Shown here: positions 53,574 to 60,992 of the stretch, piece by piece
Position numbering within the stretch: the first letter of the stretch is position 1
Layout: the number at the start of each line of letters is the position of its first letter
Assembly (NCBI RefSeq): GCF_030140925.1
Contig: NZ_JARBWD010000001.1
Coordinates: 124,001-188,000, forward strand
Length of the DNA: 64,000 nt
Source: Parerythrobacter aestuarii
GTDB lineage: Bacteria; Pseudomonadota; Alphaproteobacteria; Sphingomonadales; Sphingomonadaceae
Reading direction: 5' to 3'
Translations under genes and position numbers: made by a program
Notes under the pieces: generated by a model
Seen by the model: the letters and a program-made list of their open reading frames with translations, nothing else
Told to the model about the DNA's origin: nothing
Databases searched by the model: none

Positions 53574-54803
53574 CTAGCCGATGAGGTCGAGCGGATTCAC
53601 CGGGGTTCCGTCGCGGCGCAGCTCGAGCATGACCTGCGGGCGTTCGACCGCCGCAACGCCTAGCGGAGCGCCTCCGACAAGCTCGTCTCCAACGGCGACG
53701 TCGCTCCGCGCGAGGCCGGTGACGAGGCTGGTCCAGCCGGCGCCATGCTCGATGATCACAATCCTGCCATAGCCGCGATAGGGACCGGCAAAGGCCACAC
53801 GACCGGCAGCCGGAGCCACCACCTGTGCCCCGGGGCGCGGTGCCAGAGTGATACCGTCCGAAGCCACACCGCCATCCGCTATCGAGCCGAAGCCCGCAAC
53901 CGTCCGTCCGGACACCGGCAATTGCAATCCGACGGGAGCCAGGGCGGCGTCCGAACTAGTGGGAACAGGGGCCGCGCTAACGGTCGCGAGAGCCGGTGAT
54001 TGCGGTCGGATGAGCGGGCCGGGAAGTGCTGCCAGTTCTTCGCGCAGGGAGCCCAGTTCGCCGACCTTGCGCGACAATTCGTTGAGGTCACGGGCATCCT
54101 CTGCCAGCGCCAGTGCCCTATCGGTTTCGCGCGCCGCAGCACCGCTACGCTTGCGTGCCTCCAGCCGCTGGCGGGTCTCCAGCGCGGCGAGCTGACTGCG
54201 GCGGCGATCAAGAGTGCCCTGCTCGTCCTGCAAGGAGGCTAGCGCGCGGCGAGCCTGGGCTTCCAGCGCGCGCCCCTTGTCGATCTCCGAGCGCAGAGCT
54301 GCGGTCCGCGCGCGCACTTGCGGCAAGGTCGTTTCGAGCATGGCGCGCAGATAGACGGTTTCGCGCAACGAGCCGGGGCGCAGGACGGACAGGCCCAGCG
54401 GGCGACGGGCAAATTTCTGCAGTGCCCCGGTCAATCGGACCAGGGGTTCTCGCCTTTCTGCGAGCCTTGCCAGCAAGGCCTGCCGCTGCCCATCGATCAG
54501 CGCAATGCGTCCTTCGGCGGCACCGATGCGGGCTTCGGATTGCTGGATGCGGGCGGCGAGAGCCGCTGCTTCGCTGGCCGTCTTCTCGGCTGCCTCGGTC
54601 GCCTCGCGAGCGGCCTGCTCCAGCCTTTCGCTGCGCTGGGATGCTTCTGCGGCTTCGGCCCTCGCCGAAGCGATCGCTGCGCGAATTTGCTCGGGGTCGT
54701 CGGTCGCTTCAGGTGCCTGGGCTGTAAGCTGCGTCGACGCCAACACCAGCCCACCCGCCGCAAAGGTCGTCACAACAAGCAACAGAACGCGTCCCGAAGT
54801 CAT
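53574..54803 (-). CDS. envC: EnvC-like murein hydrolase activator with degenerate LytM domain
   Basis: The 409-aa periplasmic protein has a signal peptide, a long coiled coil (about 25-250, EQIRAAIASARAEAAEASQRSERLEQ onward) and a C-terminal LytM (M23) domain. The zinc ligands are missing: where active enzymes have HxxxD it reads DGITLAPR, and where they have HxH it reads QVMLELR. EnvC and NlpD are likewise inactive and activate amidases at division. The ATG at 54803 starts the signal peptide. It follows rlmH by four bases, and ctpA comes 135 bp later. Confidence 0.9.
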   Translation of the reverse strand: MTSGRVLLLVVTTFAAGGLVLASTQLTAQAPEATDDPEQIRAAIASARAEAAEASQRSERLEQAAREATEAAEKTASEAAALAARIQQSEARIGAAEGRIALIDGQRQALLARLAERREPLVRLTGALQKFARRPLGLSVLRPGSLRETVYLRAMLETTLPQVRARTAALRSEIDKGRALEAQARRALASLQDEQGTLDRRRSQLAALETRQRLEARKRSGAAARETDRALALAEDARDLNELSRKVGELGSLREELAALPGPLIRPQSPALATVSAAPVPTSSDAALAPVGLQLPVSGRTVAGFGSIADGGVASDGITLAPRPGAQVVAPAAGRVAFAGPYRGYGRIVIIEHGAGWTSLVTGLARSDVAVGDELVGGAPLGVAAVERPQVMLELRRDGTPVNPLDLIG

Positions 54804-54807
54804 GACG

Positions 54808-55230
54808 CTATCCTGCCCGATGATAGGGATGTCCGGCAAGTATGCTGGTAGCCCGATAGAGCTGTTCCATCAGCATCGCCCGGGCGAGGAGGTGCGGCCA
54901 GGTGGCAGAGCCGAAGGCCAATAGCAGATCGGCCTGGTCGCGCTCCTGGGCAGAATGCCCATCTGCAGCGCCCAGGACGAAGCGCGTTTCGCGCATGCCG
55001 TCATCGCGCCAGCGCTCGAGTGTCGTGGCAAGTCTTTCAGAGGTCAGGTCCTTGCCGCGTTCGTCGAGCAGCACGGTCTTGAAAGGCGTCTCAGGATCGG
55101 GGGTGCGACCCCCTGATTCCGGGAGTTCGGTCAGTTTCAGCGGCCAGGTGATCCGCTTGGCATAGCGTTCGACCAGCTCGGCCTCTGGCGAGCGGGCGAT
55201 CTTTCCCCGGGCGATGATGTGAAGGAGAAT
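54808..55230 (-). CDS. rlmH: 23S rRNA (pseudouridine-1915-N3)-methyltransferase with apparent ATT start
   Basis: A SPOUT methyltransferase that modifies helix 69 of 23S rRNA. Read from 55230, the product is 140 aa, the usual length for this group: (I)LLHIIARGKIARSPEAELV, then ITWPLKLTELPESGG, LDERGKDLTSE, FVLGAADGHS and the C-terminal knot RAMLMEQLYRATSILAGHPYHR. The first codon is ATT where relatives have ATG. AAAGGA stands 8 nt before it. No ATG, GTG or TTG occurs in frame for at least 60 nt upstream, and the next downstream start (GTG, 55074) would remove a third of the protein. A repeat lies directly upstream. Confidence 0.85.
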   Translation of the reverse strand: MLLHIIARGKIARSPEAELVERYAKRITWPLKLTELPESGGRTPDPETPFKTVLLDERGKDLTSERLATTLERWRDDGMRETRFVLGAADGHSAQERDQADLLLAFGSATWPHLLARAMLMEQLYRATSILAGHPYHRAG

Positions 55231-55241
55231 GAGGAAAGTCC

Positions 55242-55366
55242 TTTGTTTCCGTGAGCTTGCTTGTTTCCTCGCGGCTGTCCCTCCCGCTGGTCGGGCCGCT
55301 GCGGGGCGGGCGGTCGCCCTTGCCGGGCCTCCGCCCGTCCGGTGCTACCGCGACCAAGCCGATACT
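55242..55366. repeat. Dispersed repeat, copy B (~125 bp), filling the rsfS-rlmH gap
   Basis: Its reverse complement aligns with 5126-5257 from AGTATCGGCTTGG to ACGGAAACAAA. The most conserved part is 55297-55323 (GCGGGGCGGGCGGTCGCCC), one base longer than in copy A. It lies five bases after the rsfS stop and 11 bases before the apparent rlmH start. In most relatives these two genes are, as far as I know, close together. The last three A bases also belong to the AAAGGA ribosome binding site of rlmH. Confidence 0.7.
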
Positions 55367-55371
55367 GTTGC

Positions 55372-55803
55372 TCAGGCGGTCCCTGCAACCGGCGGCGCAT
55401 CGCCAAAGGCCCACATGCGTTCGAGATTGTAGAAACTGCGGACTTCGGGGCGGAACAGATGGACGACCACATCGCCGGCATCGACCAGCACCCAGTCGGC
55501 GGCTGGCAGGCCTTCGAGCCGGACCGGCCCGTGGCCAGCCTGCTTGATTGTCTCAGCCAATTTCTGGGCGATGGAAGCCACCTGCCGGGTCGAGCGCCCG
55601 GAGGCGATAACCATGTGATCGGCAATCGAAGATTTTCCTTCGAGCGGCACGGACACGATGTCCTGCGCCTGGTCTTCATCCAGTTGCTCGAGCACGAGCG
55701 CGTGAAGCGAGCCGGGCTCGGCTTCAGGCAGTGCGGGCGGTGCGTCGGCTGGCGACGGAACGGAATGCGCCGGTGTCATGGGCGAGTTGGGTACTCCTGT
55801 CAT
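55372..55803 (-). CDS. rsfS: Ribosome silencing factor
   Basis: RsfS (Iojap family) binds ribosomal protein uL14 and blocks subunit joining when nutrients fall. The 143-aa product has LVLEQLDEDQAQDIVSVPLEGKSSIADHMVIASGRSTRQVASIAQKL, then GLPAADWVLVDAGDVVVHLFRPEVRSFYNLERMW, the family core and end. The first 30 residues are a poorly conserved proline-rich extension; an ATG at 55779 is an alternative start with AGGAG some distance before it. It lies between nadD and the repeat upstream of rlmH. Confidence 0.93.
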   Translation of the reverse strand: MTGVPNSPMTPAHSVPSPADAPPALPEAEPGSLHALVLEQLDEDQAQDIVSVPLEGKSSIADHMVIASGRSTRQVASIAQKLAETIKQAGHGPVRLEGLPAADWVLVDAGDVVVHLFRPEVRSFYNLERMWAFGDAPPVAGTA

Positions 55804-55851
55804 GGTGCAGAGATGGGAAGCGCAGCGACCAGTTGCGAGTCATGATTTCGA

Positions 55852-56523
55852 TCATGCCGAAGGCCTGTGCCTTCGGTGCGGGTTTTCGCTGAAGATTGCC
55901 CGATGAGTGACCTGGTCGAACAGCGGCCCATGCGGGTAGCGGCACGCCCAGTCCGGATCGGCGCGGCGCAATGCCGTGGCCGAGCGGGGATCGGGATCGA
56001 AACGCAAACTCACCAGTGTCGGTGCGCTCCTTGGCCCCTGTTTCAGTGCGCTTGCCGGGACTTGGTGCCCCCGCAGCCATGCCATTGCAGGGCTGGCAAC
56101 AGCAGCGGTATCATAACCCGGGCGAGCGATGACTGCAATCGGCATGCTGTTGGCAATGTCCCGCCACGCCTTCCACTTGTGGAATGTGGCAAGATTGTCA
56201 GCCCCCATCAGCCATATGAACTCGCGTTTGGGATAGCGGCGGGCGAGCGCCCCAAGCGTATCGACAGTATAGCGCGTACCGAGCTCTGCCTCGATCGCAG
56301 TGACCCGGATCGGGGCCCGGCGAGACTGCGCCAGAGCGGAGCGGTAACGCGCTTCATGCGAGGACATGCCCTGCTTCGGTTTGAGCGGGTTCCCCGGTGA
56401 AACAAGCCACCAGATCTCATCCAGTCCGAGCGCCTCCAGCGCGAACAGCGAGATCCTGCGGTGGCCGCCATGGGCGGGGTTAAAGCTCCCCCCCAGCAGC
56501 CCGGTACGCACTGGCAATGTCAT
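55852..56523 (-). CDS. nadD: Nicotinate-nucleotide adenylyltransferase
   Basis: It forms deamido-NAD from NaMN and ATP in NAD synthesis. The 223-aa product has the nucleotidyltransferase motif GLLGGSFNPAHGGHRRIS, then WWLVSPGNPLKP, YTVDTLGALARRYPKREFIWLMGADNLATFHKW, and the C-terminal ISxxR-like region is altered, ending RFDPDPRSATALRRADPDW. I chose the ATG at 56523 because the preceding residues of the longer frame are not conserved. It is the first gene of nadD-rsfS-rlmH-envC and divergent from the M23 peptidase gene. Confidence 0.92.
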   Translation of the reverse strand: MTLPVRTGLLGGSFNPAHGGHRRISLFALEALGLDEIWWLVSPGNPLKPKQGMSSHEARYRSALAQSRRAPIRVTAIEAELGTRYTVDTLGALARRYPKREFIWLMGADNLATFHKWKAWRDIANSMPIAVIARPGYDTAAVASPAMAWLRGHQVPASALKQGPRSAPTLVSLRFDPDPRSATALRRADPDWACRYPHGPLFDQVTHRAIFSENPHRRHRPSA

Positions 56524-56634
56524 GCCCGCAGCGGTACCGAATCGCTCGACCGGGGCCAAGGCGAAAGTGGAGTTGTAAATTCTCGCCAAATTGTGAGCGT
56601 TCCCATACCCGATTTGCGAGCATTCCCTAGCGGA

Positions 56635-56705
56635 GAATCCGTTTATCGCGCGACTCGCTCGACTCGGCGGTTACGCCGATAAGGGGATTCGACCTGTCAG
56701 GATTC
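56635..56705. promoter_or_regulatory. Cluster of five GANTC (CcrM-type) sites upstream of the M23-bactofilin operon
   Basis: GANTC occurs at 56635 (GAATC), 56652 and 56661 (GACTC), and 56686 and 56701 (GATTC), all within 71 bp of the 233-bp gap between nadD and the M23 gene. Adenine methylation at these sites by CcrM changes through the cell cycle in alphaproteobacteria and affects transcription with GcrA. The sites lie 50-120 bp before the peptidase start, where a promoter is expected. Confidence 0.55.
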
Positions 56706-56756
56706 GCTTGCTAGCGCACCGTCGGGGAAAAAATACAACGCCTGAACGGGGTCGCC

Positions 56757-57929
56757 TTGCAACAGCAGATTGAAAAAAGCGGGTTTGCCGCGAAGCTGGC
56801 AAACTGGTTTCCGGATCGTGAGTTCTTCATGCGATCCCAGGGCCAGGTCCGCTTCATCAAAGTCAGTTCCAAAGTACAGAAGGTCGGCGCGGCAGCGGTC
56901 GTGGCGGCCTTGCTCGTTTGGGCCATCAGCATGGGCGTGATGAGCTATTTGCAGTACCGCGCCCAGGCCGACCGTCTGTCGCTGCTCGAGCGAGAAGCGC
57001 AGGTCGCTACAGCCGAAGAGCGGCAGAAATCCTACGGCGACGATCTCAACGGTGTCGCCGAAGACCTCAAGAAGCGGCAGGATTTTCTCGAAGCGATGAC
57101 GGCGTCGCTGCCTGAAGACATCAAGAACGAAGATACCGAAACCGTAACCGACAGCTCGTCGGAGACGGCTGCCCTGGTCGAGAAGGTCAGCGCCGCGTTC
57201 CCGCAGGCGCTTGAACTGGCGAAGATCGAGGCCCGCCAGCTCGCCTATGTCGAAAAACTGACCCGTTATGCCGATCGCCGTTCGGCCCGCGCAGCGCAGG
57301 CCATCCGCCAGCTGGGCCTCAACCCGCAGGCGATGCTGAACAGCGCTGAAAAAGAGGCCGTGGGTGGCCCGCTCGAATTGCTCGCGACGGGTGCAAACGG
57401 CCATATCGATCCGCGTTTTGAACGTCTCGGCCTCAGCCTTGCGCGCATGGCGGCGCTGGAGCGTGGGCTTGAAGCTATCCCGCAAGTCAATCCGACAAGC
57501 CTGAACGTCACCAGGGTTTCGTCCGGCTTCGGCTATCGTAGCGACCCCTTCACTCGCCGTGGTGCAATGCATTCCGGCCTCGATTTCAAGGGCCCGACCG
57601 GCGCGCCGATCTATGCTGCGGCCAAGGGCACCGTCACTTTCGTTGGGCGCAAGTCCGGCTATGGCAATGTCGTCGAAGTCAGCCACGGCAATGGCCTGAT
57701 GACCCGCTATGCGCACATGTCACGCTTCAAGACCAAGGTCGGCACACAGGTCGATGCCGGCGATGTTATCGGCGCGATCGGCAGCACCGGCCGTTCGACC
57801 GGCCCGCACCTGCATTTCGAAGTTCGCGTAAACAATCGCGCGGTCAATCCGCGCCCGTTCCTGGAGGCAGCCCCCGATGTTCTCAAAGAAGTCCGCCGAG
57901 CCGGAACCGAGGAGCGCTCCGATGGCTAA
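56757..57929 (+). CDS. Membrane-anchored M23 endopeptidase (LmdC-like), partner of bactofilin
   Basis: The 390-aa product has a short cytoplasmic N-terminus (NWFPDREFFMRSQGQVRFIKVSSKVQK), one membrane span (about 46-64), a periplasmic coiled coil (about 68-170) and an intact LytM domain: H272 and D276 in MHSGLDF, H320, and H351/H353 in HLHFE. It should cut peptidoglycan cross-links. The start is TTG at 56757; the conserved cytoplasmic segment argues against the ATG at 56829. Its 3' end overlaps the bactofilin gene. Such pairs are known in Hyphomonas and relatives, where the bactofilin scaffold localises the peptidase. Confidence 0.88.
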   Translation: MQQQIEKSGFAAKLANWFPDREFFMRSQGQVRFIKVSSKVQKVGAAAVVAALLVWAISMGVMSYLQYRAQADRLSLLEREAQVATAEERQKSYGDDLNGVAEDLKKRQDFLEAMTASLPEDIKNEDTETVTDSSSETAALVEKVSAAFPQALELAKIEARQLAYVEKLTRYADRRSARAAQAIRQLGLNPQAMLNSAEKEAVGGPLELLATGANGHIDPRFERLGLSLARMAALERGLEAIPQVNPTSLNVTRVSSGFGYRSDPFTRRGAMHSGLDFKGPTGAPIYAAAKGTVTFVGRKSGYGNVVEVSHGNGLMTRYAHMSRFKTKVGTQVDAGDVIGAIGSTGRSTGPHLHFEVRVNNRAVNPRPFLEAAPDVLKEVRRAGTEERSDG

Positions 57930-58323
57930 GTCCTCCGGTAGCTTTTCCGTGATCGGCAGCGATGTCACCATTACAGGCAATATCTCGGCCTCGACCGAAT
58001 TGCATGTCGACGGGTCGATCGAAGGCGACATCACCTGTGCTTCGCTGGTGCAGGGTGAGACCTCGACCGTGAAAGGTGGGATAAAGGCCGAAAGCGCACG
58101 CCTGGCCGGCAAGGTCGAAGGGTCGATCGATGCTCGCGAACTCGTGATCCTGCGCACTGCCAGCATCACCGGCGATGTGCACTATGACGCGCTGACCATC
58201 GAGCAGGGCGCATCGGTCGATGGTCGTTTTGCCCCGCGCACCAATGGCAAGACCCCGGCAGCATCGCCGATCAAGGAAGTTGCCAATGAAGGTGTTGCCC
58301 CGCCGCTGACGGCCGCCAACTAA
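57877..58323 (+). CDS. bacA: Bactofilin (polymer-forming cytoskeletal protein)
   Basis: The 148-aa product has the DUF583 beta-helix core: FSVIGSDVTITGNISASTELHVDGSIEGDITCASLVQGETSTVKGGIKAESARLAGKVEGSIDARELVILRTA is the run of repeats (residues about 22-115), flanked by disordered tails. Bactofilins polymerise without nucleotides and place cell-wall enzymes. The ATG at 57877 has GGAGG nine bases upstream and gives the usual MFSKK start, overlapping the peptidase gene by 53 bases. A second ATG at 57922 also has a good site (GAGGAG), so a shorter form may be made. A terminator follows. Confidence 0.9.
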   Translation: MFSKKSAEPEPRSAPMAKSSGSFSVIGSDVTITGNISASTELHVDGSIEGDITCASLVQGETSTVKGGIKAESARLAGKVEGSIDARELVILRTASITGDVHYDALTIEQGASVDGRFAPRTNGKTPAASPIKEVANEGVAPPLTAAN

Positions 58324-58350
58324 GCGCTCAATTGGTTCAATCGCTTGAAG

Positions 58351-58377
58351 AGGGCGCGGTGCAAGCTGCGCCCTTTT
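58351..58377 (+). terminator. Rho-independent terminator after bactofilin
   Basis: AGGGCGC (58351-58357) and GCGCCCT (58368-58374) form the core stem, extended by A-T pairs, and TTT follows. It separates the convergent fadD-like gene. Confidence 0.7.
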
Positions 58378-58398
58378 AGATTCCGGTTCGATTAGACC

Positions 58399-60066
58399 TC
58401 AGCTCAGCACTTCGGCCCGCAAGGCCTTGCGGTCGAGCTTGCCGATCAATGTCCGTGGCAGGCTTTCGCGGATGACCACCTTGTCGACCCGTTCATGCTT
58501 GCCGATCCGGTCGTTGAGCCAACTCTTGAGAGCGTCGCCACCAATGTCCGGCTCGCCCCGTAGTGTTACATAGGCACGCGGAACTTCGCCGAGGTAGTTG
58601 TCGGGCACCCCGATCACCAGCGCTTCCTTCACCGCCGGGTGCTCGAGGATGACATCCTCTACCTGGCTCGGGAACACCTTGAACCCGCCGACAGCTATCA
58701 TGTCCTTGATCCGGTCGACGATGGAAATGAAGCCGTCTTCATCGATCACTGCGACATCGCCGGTTCGCAGCCAGCGCTTTCCATAGTGTTCGACAAAGAC
58801 ATCGGCGGCGGCATTAGGACGGTTCCAGTAGCCGCGCATGATCTGAGGGCCGTGCACCGCCAGTTCGCCCGGCTCACCGTCGGGCACGATCTTGGCCGGA
58901 TCTTCCTTGTCGAGCAGCAGCACTTCAGTGCCGGGTACGACCTGTCCGATCGTCCCGCGCTTGCGTAGGCCCTCATAGGGATTGACGGAGACCACGCCCG
59001 AACTTTCCGTCAGGCCATAGCCTTCGACCAGCCGGACGCCCGTTGCCTCTTCGAACTTCTCATGCACCGGTGCAGGCATCGGTGCCCCGCCGGAGATGCA
59101 GACCTTGAGCGAGGACACATCGGTCTTCGCCAGGTCGGGGTGATCGAGCAGTGCCTGGAACATCGTCGGCACGCCGGGGAAGCCGGTGGTGCGATACTTC
59201 CGGATCGTCTGCAGCACCTGGCTCGCTTCGAAGCGCGGCACCATGGCGATCGCGCCGCCGCTGGCCACCGCGTGGTTGAGCAGCGCGGTATTGGCGAAGA
59301 CATGGAAGAACGGGAGCGCGCCCATGAAGACTTCGCCCGCAGGATTGCCGAACGGATTGATGGAAGCGACCTGCTGCGCGTTCATCACCAGCTGGCTGTG
59401 CCCCAGCATCGCCCCCTTGGGCCGCCCGGTCGTGCCGCCGGTATATTGCAGCAAGGCAAGGTCTTCCGCCGGGTCGAGCGCAACCGGGGAGGGTTCCCCG
59501 GCACGGATCATGTCCGACCAGCGAAGGGTCGTCGCATCAAACGCTACGTCGGCAATCTGGCTGCGCCTGAACAGCCGCAAGGCGAGGCCTTTGAGCGTGG
59601 GCAGCATGTTGGCCAGCGAACCCACCACGAGTGTCTCGAGTCCCGAAGCCTCGAGCACGGCGCTGGCAGTCCGATAGAGCTCAGGCACGTCGAGCGTCAC
59701 CAGCATCCGCGTGCCCGAATCCTCGACCTGCCAAGCCAGTTCCTCGACCGTGTAGAGCGGCGAGAAATTGACCACCACCGCGCCAGCCATCATCGCCCCG
59801 TAATAGGCTGAAGCGTAGATCGGGACATTGGGCAGGAACAGCCCGACCCGGTCGCCCTTGACGATACCGGCGGCCTGCAGCCCGGCGGCGAACCGCTGCG
59901 CTTCCTGCAGGATCGCCTCATAGCTGTATGTGCGGCCGAGGAAGTGCAGGAATGGCGCGGGGGGATTGGCTGCCACAGTGCGTTCCAGCAATTGCGGCAA
60001 AGTCATCAGCGGGAATTGCGTGTCCCACGGGAAGGGATGATGATAGGCGACCTTACTGACATCCAT
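58399..60066 (-). CDS. Long-chain acyl-CoA ligase (AMP-forming, FadD-like)
   Basis: The 555-aa ANL-superfamily enzyme activates fatty acids to acyl-CoA. The phosphate loop is LLQYTGGTTGRPKGAML, followed by PFFHVFANT, the adenine motif VEGYGLTESSGVVSVNP, the RTGDVAVIDEDGFISIVDRIKDMI hinge, and the C-terminal lysine in LIGKLDRKAL. Length and the FPWDTQFPLMTLPQLLE start fit the FadD group used in beta-oxidation, in line with etfBA in the same window. The chain length preferred is unknown. It is monocistronic on its strand. Confidence 0.9.
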   Translation of the reverse strand: MDVSKVAYHHPFPWDTQFPLMTLPQLLERTVAANPPAPFLHFLGRTYSYEAILQEAQRFAAGLQAAGIVKGDRVGLFLPNVPIYASAYYGAMMAGAVVVNFSPLYTVEELAWQVEDSGTRMLVTLDVPELYRTASAVLEASGLETLVVGSLANMLPTLKGLALRLFRRSQIADVAFDATTLRWSDMIRAGEPSPVALDPAEDLALLQYTGGTTGRPKGAMLGHSQLVMNAQQVASINPFGNPAGEVFMGALPFFHVFANTALLNHAVASGGAIAMVPRFEASQVLQTIRKYRTTGFPGVPTMFQALLDHPDLAKTDVSSLKVCISGGAPMPAPVHEKFEEATGVRLVEGYGLTESSGVVSVNPYEGLRKRGTIGQVVPGTEVLLLDKEDPAKIVPDGEPGELAVHGPQIMRGYWNRPNAAADVFVEHYGKRWLRTGDVAVIDEDGFISIVDRIKDMIAVGGFKVFPSQVEDVILEHPAVKEALVIGVPDNYLGEVPRAYVTLRGEPDIGGDALKSWLNDRIGKHERVDKVVIRESLPRTLIGKLDRKALRAEVLS

Positions 60067-60084
60067 GTCAGTGGCATGACGGGA

Positions 60085-60116
60085 AAGCCCCCCTCTCGCA
60101 AGGCGAAAGGAGGGCT
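60085..60116 (-). terminator. Terminator after the trcR-like gene
   Basis: On the minus strand AAGCCCTCCTTTCG pairs with CGAGAGGGGGGCTT around the loop CCTTG with small mismatches, followed by TTTCCC. It lies between the end of the DUF1013 gene (60166) and the start of the fadD-like gene (60066). Confidence 0.65.
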
Positions 60117-60165
60117 TCGCTGAAATGAATTCGAGCAGTGCGGCGCGTTCGCCGCGCTGGGCAAG

Positions 60166-60891
60166 TTACTCTGGCGCTTCGTCGCTTGCCGCAGCTTCGC
60201 CGGCTTCTTCAGCCCGCTTGTTCTCAAGCCATGCCGCAGCTTCCGCTTCCTGCGCAGCTTCCGAGGCAGCCTTTTCGGCCGCTTCGCGCTCGGCGCGCAG
60301 TTCCTCGATCAGCTTTTCCTTGTCGCTGGTGCCTTCGCCTTCGACCGGCGCACCTTCGACGAGTCCGGCTTTCTTGGCGGCCTTGGCTACCACGGCATCA
60401 AGCTCACGCTGCGAACACAGCCCCAAAGTCACGGGATCCTTGGGCTGGATGTTCTGGATATTCCAATGCGTGCGCTCGCGAATCGCGCCGATGGTGTTGC
60501 GGGTAGTGCCAATCAGCTTGCCGATCTGTGCGTCGGAGATTTCGGGGTGGTTCCGCAGGATCCAGGCGATCCCATCGGGCTTGTCCTGCCGCTTCGAGAC
60601 GGGGGTATAACGCGGGCCCTTGGTGCGAGTGACCTCGACCGGAGCCTTCTGCATCTTCAGCTCATAGCTGGAGTCAGCTTCGCCGCGCGCGATTTCCTCG
60701 TGGTTGAGCTCACCGGCATGCACCGGATCGCGCCCAGTATATTTCGACCCCGCGAGATCGTCGGCCATGGCCTGGACCTCGAGGATATGCAGGCCGCAGA
60801 ACTCGGCAATCTGTTCGAACGACAGGCCGGTGTTGTCGATCAGCCAAGTGGCGGTCGCATGCGGCATCAGCGGTTTGGGTTGGTCGGCCAT
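60166..60891 (-). CDS. trcR: DUF1013 protein, TrcR-type cell-cycle transcriptional regulator
   Basis: The 241-aa product has the DUF1013 pattern: LMPHATATWLIDNTGLSFEQIAEFCGLHILEVQAMAD, then RYTPVSKRQDKPDGIAWILRNHPEISDAQIGKLIGTTRNTIGAIRERTHWN, with two helix-turn-helix-like units, and PKDPVTLGLCSQRELD. The last 70 residues are an Ala/Glu-rich coiled tail. In databases the family is named TrcR and is tied to the alphaproteobacterial cell cycle; the role here is inferred. The ATG at 60891 lies after an SD-like AAGGA. A terminator hairpin lies between it and the upstream genes, so it has its own promoter or is attenuated. Confidence 0.88.
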   Translation of the reverse strand: MADQPKPLMPHATATWLIDNTGLSFEQIAEFCGLHILEVQAMADDLAGSKYTGRDPVHAGELNHEEIARGEADSSYELKMQKAPVEVTRTKGPRYTPVSKRQDKPDGIAWILRNHPEISDAQIGKLIGTTRNTIGAIRERTHWNIQNIQPKDPVTLGLCSQRELDAVVAKAAKKAGLVEGAPVEGEGTSDKEKLIEELRAEREAAEKAASEAAQEAEAAAWLENKRAEEAGEAAASDEAPE

Positions 60892-60903
60892 GAAATCTTC
60901 CTT

Positions 60904-60936
60904 GAAAATAGAAGGGCCGCCCCTTTCGGAGCGGCC
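60904..60936 (-). terminator. Rho-independent terminator between the GST unit and trcR
   Basis: On the minus strand GGCCGCTCC and GGGGCGGCC form a 9-bp stem with the loop GAAA, followed by CTTCTATTTTC. It ends 13 bases before the trcR start, so it could also act as an attenuator in the trcR leader. Confidence 0.7.
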
Positions 60937-60938
60937 GC

Positions 60939-60992
60939 TTAGCGGATCATGTAGGCGATCACGACGATTCCGGCAAGGGCTGCCGGACGCAT
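60939..60992 (-). CDS. Possible 17-aa hydrophobic micro-protein
   Basis: The frame MRPAALAGIVVIAYMIR starts immediately after the GST stop codon (TGAATG) and ends two bases before the terminator stem. It is hydrophobic with arginines at both ends, like a very short membrane peptide. It could equally be chance; there is no Shine-Dalgarno sequence of its own, but re-initiation after the GST stop would be possible. Confidence 0.3.
   Translation of the reverse strand: MRPAALAGIVVIAYMIR

Noticed and set aside
54808..55074. 88-aa version of rlmH starting at GTG 55074
   Set aside because: It would lose the conserved N-terminal third, whose codons are intact and in frame up to the ATT at 55230.
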